From the NCBI GenBank assembly GCA_903834675.1, contig CAILKC010000961.1, forward strand, positions 1 to 31,231: DNA of 31,231 nucleotides, in the 5' to 3' direction. Both the position numbers and the translations under genes were made by a program. The notes under the pieces are model-generated. The model did not search any database. It saw only the letters and a program-made list of their open reading frames with translations, and had not been told where the DNA came from. Of this stretch, positions 1-7,703 are shown piece by piece (the stretch's first letter is position 1; each line of letters starts with the position of its first letter). This DNA is from an uncultured Victivallales bacterium. Lineage in GTDB: Bacteria; Verrucomicrobiota; Lentisphaeria; Oligosphaerales; JAFGRS01.

Positions 1-1088
1 GCGAAGGCGAAGCGCGTATCCGCCGGGATGTCGGTGATGCGCTCGATCCGGCGGGAGGCCAGGGCCACCCCCAACTCGCCCTCTGGCTCCGTGGCGGAAA
101 AAGTGGCGCGACCGCCAGCCCCCAGGCCGATGGACTCGAAATGCTCGAAGGCGCTCTTGGTCTCGTTCAGGAAGTAGACTGCGGCTACCTGCGAACCGGT
201 CTGCTGCAACAGGGCCTTGAGCAACTCTCGGCAGAAGGCATGCACCTCGTCCTCCCGGAGCATGACGTCGGCGAGCAGGGCCACGTTCCGGTCGATCTGC
301 GCCTGGGACTGAATCGCCTCGGCCATGGCGTTGAACGAGGCCGCCAGCGCCCCGAACTCGTTGGCGGCGGCGTACGGGCTGCGCGCGTCGAGCTTGCCCT
401 GCCGGAACTGCTCCATCGCCGCCGTCAACTCCGCCAGCGGTGTCCTGACCCCGTACAGCAAGAGCCCGGCGACGCCGAGAGTCAGGAGCATAATGACGGC
501 GACGCCGAGGGCCAGGTTACGGCTGGTGGCAGCACTTTCCTGCGTCGCCGTCTGGTAGAACTGGTCGGCGCGGTTGCGGGCGAAGCTGTCGATCTTGCGC
601 AGACAGTTCCGCACCATCACCGCCTGCGCCTCCTGGACCCCACCAGGCAGGATGCGGGCCTCGGCTTCGGCTGTCCTTCCCGCCCGGCGCAAGCGGACGG
701 TCTCGGCGCGCAGAACATTCCATTTCACGAATTCATCGTGCAGGGAGACGACGTCGGCGCGGGGGCCGAGGTAGCGGTCATACAGAACGGCGAACTGGCG
801 TTCAGCGTCGGTCTGCGCGATCTCCATGCTCTGCTGGGACACCAGGATCTGCGACTCGTCCTGGAACAGGAAGAGGTCCTTCACGTAGCGTGACATACGC
901 TCGGCGTCGACCTCCAATTCCCCGAGCGCCCGGGTGACGGCCAGCGGATGGTCATAGAGCCCCTGGGTCTGGAGCCGGAGCCTGCCCGTCTGCACCCACG
1001 CCAGGGCGCCGAGGCCCACCACCAGTGCCAGGATGAGGCCCAGACCGAGGCGCAGTTGCGTGTCGATCCTCAGGTCTCTCAGTCTCAT
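1..1088 (-). CDS. Sensor protein, 4HB-HAMP-GAF (C-terminus beyond the left edge)
   Basis: Partial gene: about 362 residues are visible and the frame is still open at base 1. The ATG at 1088-1086 overlaps the stop of the upstream cheR-like gene (ATGA), so the two are translationally coupled. Order of parts: membrane helix at about residues 12-32, a helical periplasmic region of about 155 residues like a four-helix-bundle (4HB_MCP) sensor, a second membrane helix at about 191-212, a HAMP linker (about 213-265, ending in a typical EFGALAASFNAMAEAI stretch), then the start of a GAF-like domain (QVAAVYFLNE). Proteins of this build usually continue into a histidine kinase or hybrid kinase; a chemoreceptor signalling domain is less likely because a GAF domain follows the HAMP. 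The output domain is not visible, so the exact class is open. Confidence 0.8.
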   Translation of the reverse strand, partial: MRLRDLRIDTQLRLGLGLILALVVGLGALAWVQTGRLRLQTQGLYDHPLAVTRALGELEVDAERMSRYVKDLFLFQDESQILVSQQSMEIAQTDAERQFAVLYDRYLGPRADVVSLHDEFVKWNVLRAETVRLRRAGRTAEAEARILPGGVQEAQAVMVRNCLRKIDSFARNRADQFYQTATQESAATSRNLALGVAVIMLLTLGVAGLLLYGVRTPLAELTAAMEQFRQGKLDARSPYAAANEFGALAASFNAMAEAIQSQAQIDRNVALLADVMLREDEVHAFCRELLKALLQQTGSQVAAVYFLNETKSAFEHFESIGLGAGGRATFSATEPEGELGVALASRRIERITDIPADTRFAF

Positions 1089-2098
1089 GGGGCACCTCTT
1101 GTCTTCTGAAAGACGCTCGCGCACGGAGCCACGGCTCGGAAACCGCCAGCTGCCTCGACGATCGGCCGCTCCGTGTCGCCGGTAACCAGGTAGCCGCCGG
1201 GCGTCAGGCAGCGCCACAGTTTGGCCAGGATGCCGCGCTGCGCCTCGAGTCGATAATAGAGCAGCACATTGCTGCACAGTACCACGTCAAAGTCACCATA
1301 AATGCTCGCCGATGGACAGGTGGTGCTCTCGTCCAACAGGTCGTAGAAGGAGAACTCCACCTGCGCCCGGAGCCGGGGAGCGATGGCGAAAACGTCGCCC
1401 TGCCGGACGAACGGGCCGTCAAGGTAACGCCGGCGGACATTCCCCAGCGCCGCGGCGCGGTACACCCCGGCGCGCGCCAGGGCCAGGTCCGGTTCGGACA
1501 CGTCGGTAGCGAAGATGCGGTAGGAAACCCTTCCCTCTCGATCTCGCGCCTCGACCAACTCGTGCAGCAGAATGGCCACGGACCAGGGCTCCTGACCGGC
1601 GGCGCAGGCGGCAGACCAGATGCGGATTTCGCCCTGAGCCGACCTCTCCCTGGCCTCGAACAGGCCGGGCAGGATGACCTGCTCGAGCCAGGCAAAGGCG
1701 AGCGGATTGCGGAAGAAGTCGCTGTGGCAGACACGGAGCGAACGCCAGAGGCTCTCGGCTTCGGCGCCATCTTCGGCCAGACGCGCCAGATAGGCCTCGG
1801 CCGTCGCACCCGCCGTGACCTGCCGACGTTTCTCGATCGAGCGGCTCAGGAAGGACTCGTCGTAGCGGGACACCTCCAGGCCATGCCGTTCACGCAACAG
1901 GCGAATGATCGGGGCCAACGCCGGAGAAACCGGGCCTTCCCGATTGCAGCTTGCCTGGAGGTGAACCGCGGTTTGCATATCAACCAGTCCGACCCGTCCC
2001 AGGAAGCCGGGTTCTCGCAAACCGGCCGCGGCAGACGTAAATACCGCATTCATCGAGGACGTTGCCCTGCAGAAGGCCTGAGTTTGAGCCCTCGCCAC
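1085..2098 (-). CDS. CheR-type protein-glutamate O-methyltransferase
   Basis: SAM-dependent methyltransferase of the CheR family, which methylates glutamates of chemoreceptors or related sensors. Visible motifs: the N-terminal helical domain stretch YDESFLSRSIEKRR, the SAM-binding loop WSAACAAGQEPWS (CheR consensus WSAACSTGEEPYS), FATDVSEPDLALARAG, and FDVVLCSNVLLYY (consensus CRNVLIYF). The frame opens with GTG at 2098, but an ATG at 1978 would give 297 residues, close to the usual CheR length, and another ATG lies at 2053. None has a strong Shine-Dalgarno site, so the start is uncertain. It overlaps the following sensor gene by 4 bases, which suggests that the sensor, rather than a flagellar chemoreceptor, is its partner. 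No cheA, cheW or cheB is in view. Confidence 0.85.
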   Translation of the reverse strand: MARAQTQAFCRATSSMNAVFTSAAAGLREPGFLGRVGLVDMQTAVHLQASCNREGPVSPALAPIIRLLRERHGLEVSRYDESFLSRSIEKRRQVTAGATAEAYLARLAEDGAEAESLWRSLRVCHSDFFRNPLAFAWLEQVILPGLFEARERSAQGEIRIWSAACAAGQEPWSVAILLHELVEARDREGRVSYRIFATDVSEPDLALARAGVYRAAALGNVRRRYLDGPFVRQGDVFAIAPRLRAQVEFSFYDLLDESTTCPSASIYGDFDVVLCSNVLLYYRLEAQRGILAKLWRCLTPGGYLVTGDTERPIVEAAGGFRAVAPCASVFQKTRGAP

Positions 2099-2264
2099 GG
2101 CTCAGCGCTCGACCCTGCCATCACAGGCGAGCTGGCAGCTCACCCCGTCCTCTCTCGAGCTTCTCACCGAGCCACTCCACGGTCACCGCCAAGGGCTTCG
2201 GCGACCTGCAAACGTATCTCTTGCAGGCGGCGCGGCAGCGCTCGGTGGCCTCCAACCCCGCGCC
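2099..2264. other. Spacer between PHP gene and cheR-like gene, with a weak hairpin
   Basis: No gene is visible here. A perfect 7-base inverted repeat (CCTGCAA at 2205-2211, TTGCAGG at 2221-2227, 9-base loop) lies about 40 bases past the stop of the PHP gene on the minus strand. It has no T-run, so it is at best a weak terminator. The rest presumably holds the promoter of the minus-strand cheR-like gene, but I could not recognise one. Confidence 0.3.
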
Positions 2265-3539
2265 TCAGCCGCCCCAGAGGCGCCTGTAAAGGTCCGCAAC
2301 GCGGCCATGCAGCGCCGCCAGCGGGCCCGCCGCCGCGACCTCGCCACCGGCGAAGCCGCGCATCAGCCGTCCCTCCTCAACGCACAGTTCGTCGTGCAGC
2401 GGAAACACCTCGCGCAGCAGAAAGTAGGCGAGTTTCACCAGCCGAAACGAGCCAAACAGGCGCGGAAATTCGCCCGCCACGGCCTCGACGGCGACGCAGT
2501 GACCGGCACAAATGGCCTGCCGCAGGTCGGCGAAGTCCGTCGTGGCGGCAAAGACGATGCTGTAGTACCAGCCGAAGAGCTCGCCGCGTTCGCAGCCGTG
2601 GGCGTCCGACACCCCCACCACGGGCAGGTCCAGGCCCGCCGCCCGCCCCTGCTGCCAGCGGGCCACGGCCAAGGCGTTGGACTCCATCTGGTAGCGGTAA
2701 AAGCCGCCGATGAGCTCGAGAGCGTCGAAGCAGCGCTCGGCGTAGAGAGCATCCTGCAGAGCCTCGCTGACGTTGTGGGCATCCCCCACGATCCAGTAGG
2801 GGTGGCATAGGATGCCGAGGCCGCTGCCGCGGCGGATCTGCTCAAAGGTCCAGACGCACGACGCAAACTGCCGCTTCTCCTCGGCCGTCAGCGCCGCCGG
2901 CGCCCGTGCCATCAGCCGTTCCACATCCTGATCGTAGGCCGCCCGTTCGGCAAAGCGCGCGTTGACGCTGAAGCTGCCGCCGAAGTTGACGATGTGGACC
3001 GGGTTATCGGGAGGATGGACCTCTTCGCCGGGGTAGATGCGCAGATCGGCCGCCGTGTCGGCAAAGGCGGCGCGGGCGTCGAGGGATGGCTGGTAGGCGC
3101 GGTGGTCGGTCAGGGCCATGAAATCCAGGCCGATCTGGCGGCAGGCCGCGGCCACGTAAGGGGGCGACTCCCGCCCGTCGGAACGGTTGCTGTGAAGGTG
3201 GAAATCACCCTTCCAGGGGCGCAGACCCATGAGATCAGGCGCCAGCGCATAGACGGGGAACTCCTCGCGCTTCGTGGGCTGACCCTCGCGCGTGGCGCTG
3301 ACCACCAGCACATATTCCTGCTCGCGGTCAGGGGTGAAGACGACCGTCAGGCCGCCGTCCACGCGCCGTGCCTCAAGCAGCTGCCGCCGCCGGGTGTCGC
3401 GCTCGCAAAGCGTCACCTCGACCTTCGCCTCGGCGGGCAGCAGCGCATGCTCGAACAGCGGCCGAATACTTACCACCGCCGGTAGGCCGGTCGGCACGAT
3501 CCTGGGCTGGAAGTGGAAGGCGGTATCACGGACGTTCAC
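2265..3539 (-). CDS. PHP-domain metal-dependent phosphoesterase
   Basis: 424 residues. The PHP domain fills residues of about 108-340 and keeps its metal-binding motifs: GDFHLHSNRSDGRE (HxH), ALTDHRAY (D, H), IYPGEEVH (E), ILCHPYW (H) and GVSDAHG (D, H). PHP proteins hydrolyse phosphoesters with a tri- or dinuclear metal centre; the substrate cannot be read from sequence. The first 105 residues look like a beta-rich domain (EQEYVLVVSA) of the kind found in front of CehA/McbA-like PHP proteins, and the last 80 are helical. The GTG start at 3539 is well supported: AGGAGAG sits just upstream on the minus strand. It is transcribed alone, with about 550 non-coding bases upstream and a 166-base gap before the next gene. 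Confidence 0.85.
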   Translation of the reverse strand: MNVRDTAFHFQPRIVPTGLPAVVSIRPLFEHALLPAEAKVEVTLCERDTRRRQLLEARRVDGGLTVVFTPDREQEYVLVVSATREGQPTKREEFPVYALAPDLMGLRPWKGDFHLHSNRSDGRESPPYVAAACRQIGLDFMALTDHRAYQPSLDARAAFADTAADLRIYPGEEVHPPDNPVHIVNFGGSFSVNARFAERAAYDQDVERLMARAPAALTAEEKRQFASCVWTFEQIRRGSGLGILCHPYWIVGDAHNVSEALQDALYAERCFDALELIGGFYRYQMESNALAVARWQQGRAAGLDLPVVGVSDAHGCERGELFGWYYSIVFAATTDFADLRQAICAGHCVAVEAVAGEFPRLFGSFRLVKLAYFLLREVFPLHDELCVEEGRLMRGFAGGEVAAAGPLAALHGRVADLYRRLWGG

Positions 3540-3599
3540 AACGCTCTCTCCTGGGCTACTCGACGCGCACCAACAGCCTTAACGTAACGCCGGAGGCCA

Positions 3600-4085
3600 A
3601 CCGGCACTAGCCCCCCCCCGTTGTTGGGGTGCAGTATGATACCGCCTGGCGTGGCGCAGCCAGACAGGCTTTGGACTGTCGGCGGCTTGACGCCGTTTTC
3701 TCGCCCTTTGGGGTCGTAAGCGGTTCTATGTTAGCGCCTATGGGGCAGTGCCCTGGGTGCCGGGCATACCCCAGATTCTCAGCCCCGAAGGGGCGCCATA
3801 GCTGGCCGCGCGGTGCCCATGGACTGTCGGTATGCCGCCCCGGCAGGGCTCAATCTCGTTTTGGATTCCATTCCCAGGGCGCTGCCCTGGGCTGAGGAAT
3901 GGCCGCGCTTTCAGCGCTCCGCGGCGTCTGGCATTCGCGCCTACCGCCCGGAAAATCCGCGGGGAATTGCGCTTGCAGATTATCCTAGACGGTCACTACT
4001 CAGGTACCCGGTTCGACCACGGCGCGTCCCCTAGCGCCGCAGTCCAAAGAGCCCCCGTCGTTGCCTGGACTCGGCGCCCTACCGC
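3600..4085. repeat. Palindrome-rich non-coding stretch, possible degraded REP/MITE-like element
   Basis: A gap of 553 bases (3540-4092) between two minus-strand genes, with no convincing gene. It is packed with short inverted repeats: GCCCC-GAA-GGGGC at 3782-3794; CCCAGGGC-gct-GCCCTGGG at 3873-3891, nested in outer arms CCATTCC/GGAATGG (3869-3875, 3896-3902); GCGCT-ttc-AGCGC at 3905-3917; and CGGCG/CGCCG at 3680-3684 and 3691-3695 followed by TTTT. The ten bases GGACTGTCGG occur twice (3673-3682, 3821-3830). This texture resembles small non-autonomous palindromic repeats, some of which accompany Y1-type (REP-associated) transposases; that link is inference. The promoter of the PHP gene must lie near the left end. 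Confidence 0.5.
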
Positions 4086-4092
4086 GCCGGCC

Positions 4093-5226
4093 TTAACTCA
4101 GCCGCTGCAGCAACTCGAGCAACTCGGCGTCGGCCAGGTGGCGCGGGTTGGCCTTCATGCTGCCGCTGCGGCAGTTGGCAACGATGGCACTGTGGTCGGC
4201 CTCGGCCAGGCGATAGGCCGCGAAGCTGCCCGGCACGCCGAGATTGGCGCAGAAGCCGCCGACGGCCTCCACGAACGCGGTCGCACCTCCCAATCCCAGC
4301 ACTGCGGCCAAGGCGTCCAGCTCGCCGGTGCAGGCGGGGAGGTTCAGCCGCAGGATATGCGGCAGGAGGATGGCGCAGGTCAGGCCGTGGGGCAGACTCA
4401 GGGCGTGCCCAATGGGATGCGCCAAACCATGCACGGCGCCCAGGCCGCTCTGGGAGAAGGCCATAGCGCCCAGCAGGCTGCCTTCGGCCACCAGCGTGCG
4501 GGCTTCGAGATCAAGGCCGTCGCGGCAGGCTTGCGGCAGATGTGCCAGCAGGCGCGCCACGGCGGTGGCGGCCAGGGACTGGCTGACCGCACTGGCCCGC
4601 AACGAGATATACGATTCGATGGCCTGAGTCAGCGCGTCGAGGCCGCTGTGGCTGGTCAGCTCCGGCGGCATGGACAGGGTCAGGTCCGGGTCCACCAGCG
4701 CGGCAGCCGGCACCAGGAACGGGCTGCGGATGGCGCGCTTGACCCCCTTAAGGCGGTCGCTGAGGACGGCGTTGGGGGTAATCTCCGCACCTGAGCCGGC
4801 GGTCGTCGGCAAGGCGACCAGCGGTAGCCCCGGGCGGGAGAGCGAGCGCTGAGCTTCGAAGAAGGGACGCACCCCGTCGGCCGTGGGCGCGATGGCGGCT
4901 GCCGCCTTGGCCGCGTCGATGACGCTGCCCCCGCCGATGGCCAGCACCGCATCGGCCGACGACAGGCAGAGTTGCTCAATCAGCGCATCCACGCACTCGA
5001 GGGGCGGGTCATGGGAAACCTGGTCATAGACGCCGCACCAGGAGAGCCCGCTGCGGCGAGCCAGCTCGTCGAGAGCCCCCGTGGAGCGCACCGTGCGGGA
5101 ACAGACGACGTAGGTACGGGGCTGCGGCCCGCCGGCCGCACGCCGCAGCAGCTCGCCCGCCAGGAACCGGCAGCCAGAGCCGAAGTGGATCACCGGCGGG
5201 TAGTGTAACTCATAGTCATGCACCAT
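4093..5226 (-). CDS. Iron-containing alcohol dehydrogenase family protein
   Basis: 377 residues, the usual length for a group III (Fe-ADH) NAD(P)-dependent alcohol/aldehyde oxidoreductase. Visible: nucleotide-binding IGGGSVIDAAKA (residues 97-108), LPTTAGSGAEITPNAV (139-154), SGLDALTQAIESY (194-206) and GLGAVHGLAHPIGHALSLPH (261-280). By comparison with FucO, the metal ligands should be D197, residue 201, H266 and H280; residue 201 is Gln instead of His. The start ATG lies inside the last codons of rnc (11-base overlap) and has a strong GAGGAGGGAG ribosome site, so it is co-transcribed with rnc. The substrate is unknown; the Q201 change leaves open a non-iron metal or altered activity. Confidence 0.85.
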   Translation of the reverse strand: MVHDYELHYPPVIHFGSGCRFLAGELLRRAAGGPQPRTYVVCSRTVRSTGALDELARRSGLSWCGVYDQVSHDPPLECVDALIEQLCLSSADAVLAIGGGSVIDAAKAAAAIAPTADGVRPFFEAQRSLSRPGLPLVALPTTAGSGAEITPNAVLSDRLKGVKRAIRSPFLVPAAALVDPDLTLSMPPELTSHSGLDALTQAIESYISLRASAVSQSLAATAVARLLAHLPQACRDGLDLEARTLVAEGSLLGAMAFSQSGLGAVHGLAHPIGHALSLPHGLTCAILLPHILRLNLPACTGELDALAAVLGLGGATAFVEAVGGFCANLGVPGSFAAYRLAEADHSAIVANCRSGSMKANPRHLADAELLELLQRLS

Positions 5227-5953
5227 CGTTCTGCTCCCTCCTCACCAACGCGCTCAGCGCTCCCTCGGCGGCATGGCACTCGGCCGCACGGCGGCTGCCG
5301 GCCACGGCGCGGGACAGCTCCTCGCCCTGGAAGATGACGGCGACCTCGAAGCGGGGCTCGTGATCAGGGCCGCTGACACTGACCGTTTCGTAGCACGGGA
5401 TGCCGTGGTAGCGTTCCTGGGTGTACTCCTGCAGTGCCCCTTTCGGGTTCTCGACCGCCAGCAAGCCCTCCACGTCGGCCAGAGCGGGGCTGATGAGACG
5501 GCCCGTGAGGGCGACCGCGGCGGCAAAATCGGCATCGACGAAGATGGCGCCGAGGACGGCCTCGAAGGTGTCCGCGAGGCTAGAGGGCCGCTCTCCACCG
5601 CCATGCCGGGCCTCGCCCTTGCCGAGGCGCAGTCCCGCACTGAGGCCGAGGACCAGCGCGTAGTCGGCCAAGGCCTGCTCCTTGGTCAGCGCCGAGCGGA
5701 TCTTGGTCAACTGGCCCTCGGCGCCGCTGGGGAGGGCCTCGAACAGCAGCGCCGTCGCCGCCAGTTGCAGCACCGCGTCGCCGAGGAATTCGAGGCGCTG
5801 GTTGTCCTGGCCCTTATCCTCGTTCTCCGCCAGCCAGGAGGGGTGCGTCAAGGCCTGATCCAGCAGTGCCATCTGCCGGAAGCGGTAGCCCAACGCCTCC
5901 TGGATGCTCTCCAGTGCGGCGGCCCTGTCGACCTTGCTGCCCGTCATGCCCAT
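5216..5953 (-). CDS. rnc: Ribonuclease III
   Basis: 245 residues, the normal length. RNase III cleaves double-stranded RNA in rRNA maturation and mRNA turnover. The endonuclease domain carries the signature NQRLEFLGDAVLQL near residues 52-65 and the second acidic motif SSLADTFEAVLGAIFVDAD, which supplies the catalytic Asp/Glu. Residues of about 165-238 form the double-stranded-RNA-binding domain (GALQEYTQERYHGIPCY through to the A-rich helix near the end). The ATG at 5953 is preceded by GTGGAGG at good spacing. The gene is divergent from efp and overlaps the Fe-ADH gene downstream. A clean TATAAT lies about 56 bases upstream on the minus strand. Confidence 0.95.
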   Translation of the reverse strand: MGMTGSKVDRAAALESIQEALGYRFRQMALLDQALTHPSWLAENEDKGQDNQRLEFLGDAVLQLAATALLFEALPSGAEGQLTKIRSALTKEQALADYALVLGLSAGLRLGKGEARHGGGERPSSLADTFEAVLGAIFVDADFAAAVALTGRLISPALADVEGLLAVENPKGALQEYTQERYHGIPCYETVSVSGPDHEPRFEVAVIFQGEELSRAVAGSRRAAECHAAEGALSALVRREQNDGA

Positions 5954-6008
5954 GGACCTCCACTGTGCCGCTGTTGCAAGATCGCTGAATCACAGTAAAT
6001 TACATCGC

Positions 6009-6014
6009 ATTATA
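6009..6014 (-). promoter_or_regulatory. Possible -10 box for rnc
   Basis: The minus strand reads TATAAT here, about 56 bases before the rnc start, in the only AT-rich stretch (about 5985-6015) of the 147-base divergent rnc/efp spacer. No good -35 is found at 16-18 bases, so this is a partial promoter call. The efp promoter must lie in the same spacer but I cannot point to it. Confidence 0.35.
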
Positions 6015-6100
6015 CCTGGCGTCCAAGAAGATTCTGAGGGGTAGGCGCTTCACGGGCAACCGGTGGTGGCGGCCGCCCAACCCAAGAGGATGAGACGAGC

Positions 6101-6676
6101 ATGTACGCGGCGGCAGACTTGCGCAAGGGCCTGAAAGTCGAGATTGAGGGCGAGCCCTACGTGGTGGTGGATTTTGATTTCTGTAAACCGGGCAAGGGGC
6201 AGGCGCTGTATCGCTGCAAGCTCAAAAGCATGATCACCGGTTCGACCCTCGATCGGACCTTCCGCTCGGCGGACAGCATTGACCGTCCGAACCTCGAAGA
6301 GCGGGAGATGACCTACTCTTACGACGACGGCGGCCAGGCGTTCATCTTCAGCGACTCGGAGTCCTACGAAGAGGTGCGCGTCCCCCCCGAGATCGTCGGC
6401 GACAACAAGTACTTCCTGGACGATAACATGGCCTGCAAGGTGCTCTTCCACAGCGAAAAGCCGATTGAGGTCACGCTGCCCTGCTTCATCGAGAAACAGG
6501 TAATGGACTGCGAGCCCGGCGTACGCGGCGATACCGCGACGAATGTGACCAAACCGGCGAAGATCGCGAACGGCTACGAGATTCGAGTGCCGCTGTTCGT
6601 GAACCTGGGCGACATTGTCCGCATCGATACCCGCACCGGGGTCTACGTCGAGCGGGTCAAGAAATCCTCTTCCTGA
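6101..6676 (+). CDS. efp: Elongation factor P
   Basis: 191 residues. EF-P binds the ribosome between P and E sites and relieves stalling at polyproline. The KOW-like N-domain has the modification loop CKPGKGQALYR with the modifiable lysine at residue 32 (K34 in E. coli), and the C-domain ends with the hallmark IDTRTGVYVERVK. An AGAGGATGAG stretch precedes the ATG. The epmA gene starts 29 bases downstream on the same strand, so this EF-P is very probably beta-lysylated at K32 rather than rhamnosylated or hydroxylated. The loop has Phe-Cys-Lys where many family members have His-Val-Lys. Confidence 0.95.
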   Translation: MYAAADLRKGLKVEIEGEPYVVVDFDFCKPGKGQALYRCKLKSMITGSTLDRTFRSADSIDRPNLEEREMTYSYDDGGQAFIFSDSESYEEVRVPPEIVGDNKYFLDDNMACKVLFHSEKPIEVTLPCFIEKQVMDCEPGVRGDTATNVTKPAKIANGYEIRVPLFVNLGDIVRIDTRTGVYVERVKKSSS

Positions 6677-6705
6677 GCGCCAGCGTCGCGGGAGTATTCG
6701 CGTCG

Positions 6706-7653
6706 ATGCCGTCAGGTTCCGCAGCGCATCCTGGGACGCCGCGTCGGCTGGCGGTCTTGCGTCCGGCCCTGGAGCTGCGTAGCCGGGTGCTGGCAGCCTT
6801 GGGTGAGTTCTTCCGTTCCCGTGGCTTCCTGCAGGTCGAGACCCCGGTACGGATTCAGGCTCCCGCCCTCGAGGACTACATCGACGCCGAACCCGCTGGC
6901 AGCGCCTGGCTACGGACCTCGCCGGAACTGCACATGAAGCGGCTGTTGGCAGCGGGCTACGAGCGCATCTGGCAGGTCGGCCCGTGTTTCCGCCTGGGCG
7001 AGCGTGGCCGCCGCCACCGCCCCGAGTTCACCATGCTGGAGTGGTATCGGCTGCACGCCGATTGGCGGGACATCTTGCAGGATACGGTGGCGCTGCTTGG
7101 AGAGGTGGCGCTGGCGGCCAAGGGCGGCACCGTCTGCCGCTTTCGGGGTCGGGCCATTGACCTGGGCGCGCCCTGGGAGGAGATCACCGTGGAGGAGGCC
7201 TTCTGCCGCTATGCCGGGGTCGGTCTGGACGCCGCCCTCGCGGTCGGCCGTTTCGAGGAGGTGCTGGTGACGCGGGTCGAGCCGCGCCTGGGGTTGGACG
7301 TTCCCACCCTGCTCTCCGAGTACCCGCTGGCGTGCAGCGGCCTGAGCCGACAGATTCCGGGACGGCCGGACCGGGTCGAGCGTTGGGAGCTCTACCTCGC
7401 GGGTTTGGAAGTGGGCAACGCCTGTAGCGAGCTGGCCGACGCGGCCGAGCAAGCGCGGCGTTTTGCGGCCTGCGCGGCCTTGCGCCAGGCGCAGGGCCGC
7501 GCCGTGTACCCCCTGGATGAGCCCTTCATGGCGGCTCTCGCCGAGGGCATGCCGCCCGCGGCGGGCATCGCTATCGGCCTCGACCGGCTGCTGATGGTGC
7601 TTGCCGGAGCCGATTCCATCGACGAGGTGATCGCGTTCCCCGAGTTGCTCTGA
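6706..7653 (+). CDS. epmA: EF-P--lysine lysyltransferase EpmA (LysRS-like)
   Basis: 315 residues: a class II lysyl-tRNA-synthetase-like catalytic core without the anticodon-binding domain, as in EpmA/PoxA/GenX. EpmA attaches (R)-beta-lysine to the conserved lysine of EF-P. Motif 2 is intact (FRLGERGRRHRPEFTMLEWY; E. coli has RYHNPEFTMLEWYR), the substrate-pocket stretch is ELYLAGLEVGNACSEL (E. coli YYKGIELANGFHEL), and motif 3 is GIAIGLDRLLMVLAGA. It sits directly after efp in what looks like a two-gene unit. The partner EpmB (lysine 2,3-aminomutase) is not in the window. Motif 2 has LGERGRR where E. coli has NEEMGRY. Confidence 0.92.
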   Translation: MPSGSAAHPGTPRRLAVLRPALELRSRVLAALGEFFRSRGFLQVETPVRIQAPALEDYIDAEPAGSAWLRTSPELHMKRLLAAGYERIWQVGPCFRLGERGRRHRPEFTMLEWYRLHADWRDILQDTVALLGEVALAAKGGTVCRFRGRAIDLGAPWEEITVEEAFCRYAGVGLDAALAVGRFEEVLVTRVEPRLGLDVPTLLSEYPLACSGLSRQIPGRPDRVERWELYLAGLEVGNACSELADAAEQARRFAACAALRQAQGRAVYPLDEPFMAALAEGMPPAAGIAIGLDRLLMVLAGADSIDEVIAFPELL

Positions 7654-7664
7654 AGGACACGGAG

Positions 7665-7688
7665 CCGGGGTCGGGATCGGGATCGGGT
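7665..7688 (+). repeat. Short tandem hexamer repeat in the epmA spacer
   Basis: Three tandem hexamers (TCGGGA at 7671-7676 and 7677-7682, TCGGGT at 7683-7688), preceded by a diverged copy CCGGGG, lie between the epmA stop and the ribosome site of the next gene. See the longer heptamer arrays at 13963 and 20137. Confidence 0.6.
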
Positions 7689-7703
7689 ATGGAGGAAACC
7701 GCG

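Noticed and set aside
1562..2713. 383-codon open frame on the plus strand
   Set aside because: Runs antisense across cheR and the end of the PHP gene; the Arg/Pro-rich translation has no domain.
3629..3895. 88-codon open frame in the palindrome-rich spacer
   Set aside because: It translates the inverted repeats; the peptide is compositionally odd and has no ribosome site. It is better read as repeat DNA.
5273..5998. 241-codon open frame on the plus strand
   Set aside because: Lies opposite RNase III, whose motifs are unmistakable; no ribosome site or domain.
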